7,492 bases of DNA from an uncultured Oscillospiraceae bacterium (GCA_900543295.1 UQQY01000116.1:1-7492); one strand, 5' to 3'. Positions 1 to 6,217 are shown, counted from the first letter of the stretch. The notes: generated by a model not told the origin, from the letters alone. A program made the numbers and translations.

Positions 1-645
1 CCGGCAATGGAGGATTATGCACTCGACATTATCATTGGAAAGGGTCCTTCTGCACGTTCGATTCGTATTGATCTGCCGAAATTTACGCTGATCGGCGCCA
101 CAACAAGAGCCGGTCAGTTGACTGCACCGCTGCGCGACCGTTTCGGCGTTCTGTTTCGGCTTGAGCTTTATTCGCCGGAGCAGTTAAGCGAAATTATTCT
201 GCGCAGCGCAGGGATTCTGGAGATTCCCTGCGACCGTGCGGGCGCGTTGGAGCTTGCGCGCCGCTCCAGAGGAACGCCGCGTATCGCGAACCGTCTGTTA
301 AAACGGGTGCGCGATTTTGCACAGGTTCTTGGCGATGGTACGATTACAAAGGAAATTGTAGATACTGCGCTTGATAAGCTGGAAATTGACGCGCTTGGAC
401 TTGACACAATCGATCGCCGGATGCTTATGATGATTATTAAGAATTATCGCGGAGGTCCGGTCGGATTGGAAACGCTTGCCGCCGCGCTCGGAGAAGAGGC
501 CGTCACGCTTGAGGACGTCTATGAACCATATCTGATGCAGATCGGTTTTCTGGCGCGGACGCCGCGCGGACGCTGCGTTACGCCGCTTGCTTATGAGCAT
601 CTTGGTATTGTTCAGGATGACGGCGGGCAGATGCGTCTTTCTTAA
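1..645 (+). CDS. ruvB: RuvB Holliday junction branch migration ATPase, C-terminal part (5' end cut)
   Basis: RuvB is the AAA+ ring motor that, with RuvA, drives branch migration of Holliday junctions in recombinational repair. The reading frame is open from base 1 (Pro-Ala, then Met at base 7), so the start, Walker A and Walker B lie outside the window; 214 residues remain of a family usually about 330-350 long. Visible in order: the AMEDYALDIIIGKGPSAR segment, the sensor-1 region LIGATTRAG (about bases 88-114), the arginine-finger motif LRDRFG (bases 130-147), the sensor-2 motif GTPRIANR (bases 271-294), and the C-terminal winged-helix DNA-binding domain with GGPVGLETLA (from about base 451) and FLARTPRGR (to about base 573). 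All these family residues are intact. The neighbour downstream is glmM, 37 bases away on the same strand; whether ruvA lies upstream cannot be seen. Identification is very secure; only the missing 5' part is unknown. Confidence 0.98.
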   Translation, partial: PAMEDYALDIIIGKGPSARSIRIDLPKFTLIGATTRAGQLTAPLRDRFGVLFRLELYSPEQLSEIILRSAGILEIPCDRAGALELARRSRGTPRIANRLLKRVRDFAQVLGDGTITKEIVDTALDKLEIDALGLDTIDRRMLMMIIKNYRGGPVGLETLAAALGEEAVTLEDVYEPYLMQIGFLARTPRGRCVTPLAYEHLGIVQDDGGQMRLS

Positions 646-666
646 AGAATCCGTTTATTTTGTAAA

Positions 667-677
667 GAAAGCTGGGA
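667..677 (+). promoter_or_regulatory. weak, ambiguous ribosome binding region of glmM
   Basis: Two candidates precede the ATG at 683: GAAAG at 667-671 (11-base spacing) and GGGA at 674-677 (5-base spacing). Neither is a strong Shine-Dalgarno, in contrast with most other genes in the window. The start is therefore fixed mainly by homology (the protein must begin near MGRLFGTDGARG). Confidence 0.4.
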
Positions 678-682
678 TCACA

Positions 683-2035
683 ATGGGAAGATTGTTTGGC
701 ACAGACGGTGCGCGCGGAATTGCAAACTTAGAGCTTACCTGTGAGCTTGCCATGCAGATTGGACGTGCGGCCGCAGTTGTCCTGACAAAGGAAACAGCGC
801 ACAAGCCGAAAATTGTGATTGCGCGCGACACCAGAATTTCGTCAGAAATGCTGGAAGCCGCGCTTGCCGCCGGACTTTGTTCCGTGGGTGCGGACGCCGT
901 TATATTGGGTGTTATTCCGACACCGGCCGCTTCCTATCTTGTTTCGTATTATGGTGCGGACGCGGGCGTGATGATTTCTGCTTCACACAATCCGGTTGAA
1001 TTTAATGGGATCAAGCTGTTTTCCTCAACCGGATATAAACTTCCGGACGCACTCGAAGAGCAAATTGAGGAACTGATTCTCGATCATCCGGAAAAAATTG
1101 AACGTAAGTCCGGCACAGAGCTTGGCCGTATCGCGGCCTGCCGCACGGCAGTTCAGGACTATATCTTCCATCTTCTTTCCACCATGGACGTAAACCTTTC
1201 CGGTGTAGCTGTTGCGCTGGACTGCGCAAACGGAAGCGCAAGCGCAACAGCGCGTGAGGCATTCTCTCGTCTTGGCGCGAAAGTTCATATGCTAAGCGAT
1301 CAGCCGGACGGAACCAATATTAATAAGGAATGCGGATCTACACATATGGAGGCGCTCGCTCGCTATGTATCGGAAACACCCGGACTTATCGGAGGGTTTG
1401 CTTTTGATGGAGATGCAGACCGCTGTCTTGCTGTGGATGAAAATGGAAATCGGATTGACGGCGATCAGATCATTGCAGCATTTGCTAAGCAGATGAAAGC
1501 GGAAAATCGTCTTGCTTCTAATACGGCGGTTGTTACGGTTATGTCGAATTTTGGTATGCGCGACTTTGGAAAGCGCGAGGGCGTCCAGATCGTAAAAACA
1601 GCGGTTGGGGATCGTTATGTTCTGGAAGAGATGCTTAAAAACGGCTACAATCTTGGCGGGGAAGATTCCGGCCATATTATCCTTTCCGATTATGCCAATA
1701 CGGGTGACGGTCAACTCACTGCGCTGCAAATGCTGCGTATCTGTAAAAAGACAGGAAAACCGCTTTCAGAGCTTGCATCTGTTATGCAGAAATCCCCTCA
1801 GGTTCTGCGTTCTGTCTATGCAACGGCTGAAGATAAAAAAAGCTATCTCAAAATTCCGGCTATAGCAGACGTAATACAGGAAGCGGAAACAGCTCTCGGC
1901 GAAAATGGGCGTGTCTTGGTACGCGCTTCCGGAACAGAGCCGCTGATCCGCGTTATGCTGGAGGGCAGCGATACTGTTGAAATTGAAAACTACTGCACAA
2001 AAATTTGCAGAACGATTGAGGAGAATATCGGCTGA
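683..2035 (+). CDS. glmM: Phosphoglucosamine mutase GlmM
   Basis: Converts glucosamine-6-phosphate to glucosamine-1-phosphate in the cytoplasm, feeding UDP-GlcNAc for peptidoglycan and other envelope polymers. The 450-residue protein matches the family length (about 445-450). It starts with the typical MGRLFGTDGARGIAN; a longer in-frame opening from 587 would overlap ruvB and add 32 residues unlike the family, so ATG 683 is chosen. Motifs of the alpha-D-phosphohexomutase superfamily are complete: catalytic phosphoserine loop SASHNP (residues 99-104, Ser101 the expected phosphorylated residue), Mg-binding DGDADR (242-247), sugar-binding GGEDSGHI (325-332), and phosphate-binding RASGTEP (414-420). 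Activation by serine phosphorylation is known for the family and not visible here. The stop codon TGA shares its last base with the ATG of the methyltransferase gene, suggesting translational coupling. glmS is not adjacent. A long inverted repeat lies within the coding region (1208-1251). Confidence 0.98.
   Translation: MGRLFGTDGARGIANLELTCELAMQIGRAAAVVLTKETAHKPKIVIARDTRISSEMLEAALAAGLCSVGADAVILGVIPTPAASYLVSYYGADAGVMISASHNPVEFNGIKLFSSTGYKLPDALEEQIEELILDHPEKIERKSGTELGRIAACRTAVQDYIFHLLSTMDVNLSGVAVALDCANGSASATAREAFSRLGAKVHMLSDQPDGTNINKECGSTHMEALARYVSETPGLIGGFAFDGDADRCLAVDENGNRIDGDQIIAAFAKQMKAENRLASNTAVVTVMSNFGMRDFGKREGVQIVKTAVGDRYVLEEMLKNGYNLGGEDSGHIILSDYANTGDGQLTALQMLRICKKTGKPLSELASVMQKSPQVLRSVYATAEDKKSYLKIPAIADVIQEAETALGENGRVLVRASGTEPLIRVMLEGSDTVEIENYCTKICRTIEENIG
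1208..1251. repeat. Intragenic inverted repeat (11-bp perfect stem with nested 5-bp stem)
   Basis: GCTGTTGCGCT at 1208-1218 is the exact reverse complement of AGCGCAACAGC at 1241-1251. Inside the 22-base interval, TGCGC (1223-1227) pairs with GCGCA (1236-1240) around an 8-base loop, leaving GGAC as a one-sided bulge. As RNA this could form a 16-bp, largely G+C hairpin within glmM. No T tract follows, so it is not a typical terminator. It is seen directly; any function is unknown and it may result from Ala/Ser codons rich in GC. Confidence 0.6.
2018..2023 (+). promoter_or_regulatory. Ribosome binding site of the methyltransferase gene
   Basis: GAGGAG inside the last codons of glmM, 11 bases before the ATG at 2035. 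It is a strong core with slightly long spacing and supports initiation at the overlapping TGATG junction, where terminating ribosomes could also restart. Confidence 0.6.
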
Positions 2036-2904
2036 TGCGCTTTGTAAGGGATTTAACCGAATATGAAATGCTTGATACCAGCGGCGGAGAAAAGCTTGAA
2101 CGATGGGGAAGCCGAATCCTGATTCGTCCAGATCCCCAAATTATATGGGATACGCCGCATGAGCACCCTATGTGGAACAAAGCGGATGCACGCTATATTC
2201 GTTCAAGCAAAGGCGGCGGAAGCTGGGAGTTTTATCAGAAAATTCCGGATAGCTGGACTCTTTCCTATCGGGAGCTGACGTTTCGTATCCAGCCTACCGG
2301 TTTTAAGCATACGGGACTTTTTCCGGAGCAGGCTGTCAACTGGTCGTATTTTATGGAGACGATACAAGAACAGACAAAGCCGGTGCGCGTACTCAATCTG
2401 TTTGCTTATACCGGTGCTGCGACGCTCGCCTGCGCCGCAGCAGGGGCGGAAGTCTGCCATGTGGACGCATCAAAGGGAATGGTTGCGTGGGCGCGGGAAA
2501 ACGCAGCGCTTTCCGGTCTGTCGGACCGACCAATTCGCTGGATTGTGGACGATTGTGAAAAATTTGTCGCGCGGGAAATAAAACGCGGCAGACGCTATGA
2601 TGCTGTCATCATGGATCCGCCGTCTTATGGCAGAGGACCGGGCGGCGAGGTGTGGAAGCTTGAAGAGCAGATCTACCGGATGGTAGATCTGTGCGCCGGT
2701 GTGCTTTCGGACAAGCCGCTGTTCTTTGTTTTAAATTCCTATACAACAGGGCTTTCTCCGTCGGTTATGCGTTATCTTCTCGGCGTAACAGTCGCAAAGC
2801 GTTTCGGCGGAGAGGTTGCTGCTGATGAAATCGGTCTTCCCGTAACGCAGAGCGGTTTCGTTTTGCCGTGTGGTTCTACCGCAATCTGGAACAGAAAATC
2901 ATAA
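2035..2904 (+). CDS. Class I SAM-dependent methyltransferase, RlmI/RlmK-like, probably rRNA-modifying
   Basis: A 289-residue cytoplasmic methyltransferase with a Rossmann-type core. It shows the SAM-binding motif I NLFAYTGAAT (residues 121-130), an acidic residue after strand 2 in VDAS (143-146), an acidic pair in VDDCEKF (171-177), and the motif IV DPPSYGRG (194-201). The stretch GLFPEQAVNW (94-103) just before the core is typical of the RlmI/RlmK-like methyltransferase group. The N-terminal ~90 residues do not look like the PUA domain of RlmI (about 396 residues), and the protein is about 100 residues shorter than RlmI, so it is a shorter family branch. By family relationship the likely substrate is 23S rRNA, but the base and site cannot be told from sequence. 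The start overlaps the glmM stop by one base. A perfect 10-bp inverted repeat lies at 2668-2691. Methyltransferase class is secure; substrate is inference. Confidence 0.9.
   Translation: MRFVRDLTEYEMLDTSGGEKLERWGSRILIRPDPQIIWDTPHEHPMWNKADARYIRSSKGGGSWEFYQKIPDSWTLSYRELTFRIQPTGFKHTGLFPEQAVNWSYFMETIQEQTKPVRVLNLFAYTGAATLACAAAGAEVCHVDASKGMVAWARENAALSGLSDRPIRWIVDDCEKFVAREIKRGRRYDAVIMDPPSYGRGPGGEVWKLEEQIYRMVDLCAGVLSDKPLFFVLNSYTTGLSPSVMRYLLGVTVAKRFGGEVAADEIGLPVTQSGFVLPCGSTAIWNRKS
2668..2691. repeat. Intragenic perfect 10-bp inverted repeat with 4-base loop
   Basis: CAGATCTACC (2668-2677) and GGTAGATCTG (2682-2691) are exact reverse complements separated by GGAT. The transcript could form a compact hairpin, with a further G-U pair possible between 2667 and 2692. 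It codes for Gln212 to Leu219 of the methyltransferase. The following bases are GTGCGCC, with no T tract, which argues against an intrinsic terminator. Confidence 0.65.
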
Positions 2905-2907
2905 AGT

Positions 2908-2912
2908 AAGGA
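2908..2912 (+). promoter_or_regulatory. Ribosome binding site of ecfA1 with unusually long spacing
   Basis: AAGGA lies 13 bases before the ATG at 2926, longer than the usual 5-9. A second, out-of-frame ATG at 2915 sits only 2 bases after it and opens a 7-codon frame ending with TGA at 2936-2938. No other in-frame start for ecfA1 lies between the upstream gene's stop and 2926, so 2926 remains the best start. Confidence 0.5.
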
Positions 2913-2925
2913 ATATGGTAAATCA

Positions 2926-3777
2926 ATGGATGAGTTGATACAGTTTCAGCATGTTTCGTTTGAATATGCAAGCGATGAAGAGGGAAAATTGCCAGTACCC
3001 GTACTGCACGAAGTGGAGCTTGCTATCCAGCAGGGCGCTTTTGTAGCGGTTTTAGGGCATAACGGTTCAGGAAAATCAACGCTTGCCAAGCATATTAACG
3101 CGATATTACAGCCGACTGACGGCGTAGTTTATGTGGAAGGAATCGATACCTCAAACGATGAAATGGTGTTTGAAATCCGCCAGCGCGTCGGTATGGTTTT
3201 TCAAAATCCGGATAACCAATTGGTTGCCACTGTCGTTGAAGAGGATGTAGCGTTCGGACTCGAGAATCTGGGCGTAAAGCCGGGCGAAATCCGAACACGA
3301 GTGGACGAAGCATTGAAAGACGTCGGAATGTATGAATTCCGCGAACATGCGCCTCATCAGCTTTCCGGCGGACAGAAGCAGCGAATTGCCATCGCCGGCA
3401 TCCTTGCGATGAAGCCAAAGTGTATTGTGCTTGACGAGCCAACCGCTATGCTGGATCCACAGGGGCGCCGTGAAGTGATAAAAACCATCCGCCGCCTGAA
3501 TCGGGAGCATAACACAACGGTTATCTATATCACACATTTTATGGACGAGGCGGTCCTAGCTGACCGAGTAGTAGTGATTGATAACGGCAGAGTTTTAATG
3601 GACAATATACCGCGTGAAGTATTCCGGCATGTCGAAGAGCTGAAAGCTGTGGGGCTTGACGTCCCGCAAGTGACGGAGCTTGCATATAAGCTCAGAAAAA
3701 GCGGGGTATCCATTCCAGACGATATTTTAACGGTGCCTGATTTTGTTTCGGCATTTCAAAAAATAATGGAGGCGTAA
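2926..3777 (+). CDS. ecfA1: Energy-coupling factor transporter ATPase EcfA1
   Basis: One of two ATPases that power the ECF importer for vitamins or metal ions, on the cytoplasmic face bound to EcfT. In its 283 residues all ABC ATPase motifs are intact: Walker A GHNGSGKST (44-52, Lys50), Q-loop Gln93 in VFQNPDNQ, signature LSGGQ (146-150), Walker B CIVLDEP (166-172) with catalytic Glu171, D-loop MLDPQG (175-180), and switch His204 in YITHFMDE. FQNPDNQLVATVVEEDVAFG is characteristic of the EcfA1 paralogue, and the C-terminal extension after about residue 230 fits the ECF/CbiO-type ATPases. It is followed after 2 bases by ecfA2, with which it should form a heterodimer. It could also be called cbiO1, but no cobalt-transport genes (cbiM/N) are present, so a shared group II ECF module is more likely. 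The substrate is not determinable here. Confidence 0.94.
   Translation: MDELIQFQHVSFEYASDEEGKLPVPVLHEVELAIQQGAFVAVLGHNGSGKSTLAKHINAILQPTDGVVYVEGIDTSNDEMVFEIRQRVGMVFQNPDNQLVATVVEEDVAFGLENLGVKPGEIRTRVDEALKDVGMYEFREHAPHQLSGGQKQRIAIAGILAMKPKCIVLDEPTAMLDPQGRREVIKTIRRLNREHNTTVIYITHFMDEAVLADRVVVIDNGRVLMDNIPREVFRHVEELKAVGLDVPQVTELAYKLRKSGVSIPDDILTVPDFVSAFQKIMEA
3768..3772 (+). promoter_or_regulatory. Strong ribosome binding site of ecfA2
   Basis: GGAGG embedded in the final codons of ecfA1, 7 bases ahead of the GTG at 3780. This decides the GTG start and places ecfA2 initiation 2 bases beyond the ecfA1 stop, consistent with coupled production of the two heterodimer partners. Confidence 0.75.
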
Positions 3778-3779
3778 AC

Positions 3780-4655
3780 GTGGCGATCATCAAAACAGAA
3801 CATCTTACCCATTGCTACAGCCGCGGCACGCCTTTTGAAAAGACGGCGATAAACGACGTCAACCTTGAGATTGAGGAAGGCGAGCTGGTCGGCGTAATCG
3901 GCCATACCGGTTCTGGAAAGTCCACGCTGATTCAGCACTTGAACGGACTTTTAAAGCCGGATAGCGGTAAAGTGTATATTGACGGCATTGATATTTTTGA
4001 AAGCAAGGAAATTTTGCAGAAAACACGCTTTAAAGTTGGTCTTGTGTTTCAGTATCCGGAATACCAGCTCTTTGAAGAAACAGTGGAAAAGGATATTGCC
4101 TTTGGACCGCGCAATCTCGGAATGAGCGAGGAAGAGATCAAAACTGCTGTTACACATGCGATGGAATGCGTAGGCCTTTCTGATAAATACCGAAAAAAAA
4201 GCCCTTTTGAGCTTTCGGGCGGACAAAAGCGCCGTGTTGCCATTGCTGGTGTAATCGCCATGCGTCCCAAGGTTTTAATTCTGGACGAGCCGACCGCCGG
4301 ATTGGATCCCAAGGGTCGCGATCGGATTCTCTCTTTAATTGATTCCTATCATCGCGCAGAAAAAAATACTGTTCTGCTTGTCTCCCATAGTATGGAGGAT
4401 ATTGCAAGGTACGCATCAAAAGTGCTTGTGATGAATCACGGGGAAGTTTTTTCCTACGACACAGTGGAGGCAACGTTTTCTCATGCAGAGGAAATTGAGA
4501 AAATTGGTCTTTCTGTTCCGCAGATCACCAAACTTTTTTATGCGCTTGCAGAAGCAGGCTACACGATGGACGAGCATGTTTACAGTGTGGATCGTGCGCA
4601 GGAGCTTCTTTTGCAGATGATTTCAGGGAAAAGAGGTGCGTCCCATGCTGAGTGA
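3780..4655 (+). CDS. ecfA2: Energy-coupling factor transporter ATPase EcfA2
   Basis: Second ATPase of the ECF importer; it pairs with EcfA1 and docks onto the coupling helices of EcfT. The 291-residue product starts at GTG and carries Walker A GHTGSGKST (41-49, Lys47), Q-loop Gln91 in VFQYPEYQLF, signature LSGGQ (145-149), Walker B VLILDEP (165-171) with catalytic Glu170, D-loop GLDPKG (174-179), and switch His203 in VSHSMED. The FQYPEYQLFEETV stretch is typical of EcfA2 rather than EcfA1. Both paralogues retain complete catalytic residues, so neither site looks degenerate. The gene overlaps ecfT by 11 bases. An A8 run at 4193-4200, just upstream of the signature codons, is a possible slippage point. 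The assignment is secure; the transported substrate is unknown. Confidence 0.94.
   Translation: MAIIKTEHLTHCYSRGTPFEKTAINDVNLEIEEGELVGVIGHTGSGKSTLIQHLNGLLKPDSGKVYIDGIDIFESKEILQKTRFKVGLVFQYPEYQLFEETVEKDIAFGPRNLGMSEEEIKTAVTHAMECVGLSDKYRKKSPFELSGGQKRRVAIAGVIAMRPKVLILDEPTAGLDPKGRDRILSLIDSYHRAEKNTVLLVSHSMEDIARYASKVLVMNHGEVFSYDTVEATFSHAEEIEKIGLSVPQITKLFYALAEAGYTMDEHVYSVDRAQELLLQMISGKRGASHAE
4193..4200 (+). other. A8 homopolymer in ecfA2 next to a -1 frame stop
   Basis: Eight consecutive A fill codons Arg138-Lys139-Lys140-Ser141 (CGA AAA AAA AGC). A -1 slip would read AAG CCC TTT then TGA at 4208-4210, ending the protein just before the LSGGQ signature. Whether slippage occurs is unknown; the run may simply be due to lysine codon choice. 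Confidence 0.3.
4632..4636 (+). promoter_or_regulatory. Ribosome binding site that decides the ecfT start
   Basis: AGAGG ends 8 bases before ATG 4645. The alternative in-frame GTG at 4636 overlaps this core itself and has no properly spaced site, so ATG 4645 is preferred. Confidence 0.65.
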
Positions 4656-5457
4656 TATTACCATCGGACAGTTTTTTCCCGGAAAATCGATTGTGCATCG
4701 GATCGATCCTCGGATGAAACTGATTTTGATTGTCGTGTTTATCGTTGTATTATTTGTGATACGCAACGCCTTTTCTTTTCTTCTGCTTGCCATCTCTCTT
4801 GGCGCGGTTTTCTTTACGGCAAAAATTCCGGCGCGCGCTATCTGGCGCGGCTTAAAACCGATTTTGCCATTGATTTTGTTTACCGCACTGCTCAATATCT
4901 TTTTCGTAGAAGGAAACGTTCTAGTCTCCTTCTGGATTTTTCGTATTACGGACGCGGGGCTTAAAACCGCAGCGCTGATGGCGATCCGAATTGTTCTTTT
5001 AATTGTCGGTTCTTCTCTGCTCACCTACACAACCTCGCCGATCGCTTTGACCGATGCGATCGAACGTCTGTTTGGCCCCTTAAAAGTCATTCATTTTCCC
5101 GTGCACGAAATGGCTATGATGATGACCATCGCGCTGCGTTTTATACCAACGCTTTTGGAGGAGACCGATAAGATCATGTCCGCACAGAAGGCCCGCGGCG
5201 CCGACTTGGAAACCGGCGGTATTTTAAAGCGCGCCAAGGCCTTGATTCCGATATTGATTCCGTTGTTTGTATCCGCATTTCGGCGAGCTGAGGAGCTTGC
5301 GCTCGCAATGGAATGCCGCTGTTATCGTGGGGGTGAGGGAAGAACCCGGATGAAGCAGCTGCACCTTTCATCGCTTGACTGGATTTCCACTGGCGTGGTT
5401 ACCGTTGTTTTTGCTGCTACCATCATGATGAATCTGATTCTTCCCGGAATGCTTTGA
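4645..5457 (+). CDS. ecfT: Energy-coupling factor transmembrane protein EcfT
   Basis: Integral membrane scaffold that links the EcfA1/EcfA2 ATPases to interchangeable substrate-binding S components. The chosen ATG gives 270 residues beginning MLSDITIGQFFPGKSIVHRI, matching the family start; GTG 4636 would add only three residues. Hydrophobic segments are visible at about residues 25-60 (two closely spaced helices), 71-88, 106-127, 155-171, 198-213 and 247-265. The cytoplasmic coupling region has the first motif KARG (182-185) and the second MECRCYRGG (222-230); in many relatives the second reads Ala-Arg-Gly, whereas here the conserved Arg225 is flanked by cysteines. The start overlaps the end of ecfA2 by 11 bases, so translation of the transporter core is probably coupled. 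No S-component gene (such as bioY, ribU or thiT) is in the window. Confidence 0.94.
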   Translation: MLSDITIGQFFPGKSIVHRIDPRMKLILIVVFIVVLFVIRNAFSFLLLAISLGAVFFTAKIPARAIWRGLKPILPLILFTALLNIFFVEGNVLVSFWIFRITDAGLKTAALMAIRIVLLIVGSSLLTYTTSPIALTDAIERLFGPLKVIHFPVHEMAMMMTIALRFIPTLLEETDKIMSAQKARGADLETGGILKRAKALIPILIPLFVSAFRRAEELALAMECRCYRGGEGRTRMKQLHLSSLDWISTGVVTVVFAATIMMNLILPGML

Positions 5458-5463
5458 TAGGAT

Positions 5464-5469
5464 AGAGGA
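5464..5469 (+). promoter_or_regulatory. Ribosome binding site of truA
   Basis: AGAGGA lies 4 bases before ATG 5474 and 10 bases before an in-frame second ATG at 5480. Both could be used; 5474 is annotated as the first start after the ecfT stop, and the choice changes the protein by only two residues. Confidence 0.55.
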
Positions 5470-5473
5470 AGCC

Positions 5474-6217
5474 ATGTCTATGAAAAATCTGCTTGTTGAA
5501 GTGTCCTATCGCGGCACCGCGTACCATGGTTTTCAATTCCAGAAAAATGCTCTTTCTATAGCGGAGGTTCTTCAGGATAAAATTGAACAGGTGCTTAGGA
5601 AGCGGGAACCTATCGTTGGATGCTCCCGAACGGATGCAGGCGTTCATGCGAATAGCTGCTTTTTTCATATGAAAACGGACGTGCCGTTTCCGACAGAAAA
5701 ATTCCCTGAAGTTTTAAATCGTGTACTGCCGCCGGATATTGTCGTTTTGTCCTGTAAAGAGGTTTCCCTTGACTTTCATGCGCGCTACTCCTGCAAGGGA
5801 AAGGAGTATTGGTATCGTATCTGGAATCATCCGGTCAAAGATCCTTTTCTCTCGGATTTGGCGCTGTTTTACAAAAAGCCGATTGATGTGGAGCTGTTAA
5901 ACAGAGAAGCTCTGCCGCTGATCGGCACGCACGATTTCACTTCATTCTGCAATCCCAATCACAAAGAGGGAATGTCCACAATTCGTACCGTTGACCGGAT
6001 ATGTCTGACAAGGGAAGGCCATATGGTAACCATGGCAATTCATGCGGACGGTTTTCTCTACAACATGGTTCGGATTATCATGGGCACCTTGCTCGAAATA
6101 AACGACGGTATGCTACCGCAGAATAGCATATTGTCCATACTTGAGGCAAAAGATCGCTCACGTGCGGGACGTACAGCGCCGCCGCATGGGCTTTATTTAA
6201 ATCGCGTAGACTACTGA
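5474..6217 (+). CDS. truA: tRNA pseudouridine(38-40) synthase TruA
   Basis: Isomerises uridines at positions 38, 39 and 40 in the anticodon arm of many tRNAs, in the cytoplasm as a homodimer. The product of 247 residues matches the usual size. Family motifs are complete: YRGTAYHGFQ (residues 12-21), the catalytic loop SRTDAGVHA (51-59, nucleophile Asp54), FHARYSCKGKEYWYRI (101-116), GTHDFTSFCN (151-160), DGFLYNMVR (192-200), and the C-terminal GRTAPPHGLYL (232-242). It follows ecfT after 16 bases, an arrangement known from Firmicutes, where the ecf genes and truA often travel together within the ribosomal protein region. Here no ribosomal protein gene follows, and the next gene is a propeller-like membrane protein 13 bases away. 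No oddities in the protein. Confidence 0.97.
   Translation: MSMKNLLVEVSYRGTAYHGFQFQKNALSIAEVLQDKIEQVLRKREPIVGCSRTDAGVHANSCFFHMKTDVPFPTEKFPEVLNRVLPPDIVVLSCKEVSLDFHARYSCKGKEYWYRIWNHPVKDPFLSDLALFYKKPIDVELLNREALPLIGTHDFTSFCNPNHKEGMSTIRTVDRICLTREGHMVTMAIHADGFLYNMVRIIMGTLLEINDGMLPQNSILSILEAKDRSRAGRTAPPHGLYLNRVDY

Noticed and set aside
637..671. CTTTCTT (637-643) complementary to AAGAAAG (665-671) across the ruvB-glmM junction, a possible hairpin masking the glmM ribosome binding region
   Set aside because: Only seven mostly A-T pairs around a 21-base loop; too weak to call a regulatory element or terminator.
587..682. Longer GlmM opening from ATG 587 that overlaps the end of ruvB
   Set aside because: The extra 32 residues do not resemble GlmM N termini; the family begins at MGRLFGTDGARG, encoded from 683.
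1011..1729. Long open frames on the minus strand opposite glmM
   Set aside because: They lie antisense to a fully conserved gene, lack family-like sequence and ribosome binding sites, and are explained by codon bias of the real gene.
5039..5062. Inverted repeat CGATCGC / GCGATCG in ecfT
   Set aside because: Only 7 bp with a 10-base loop, no T tract, and based on the short palindrome CGATCG; expected by chance at this size.
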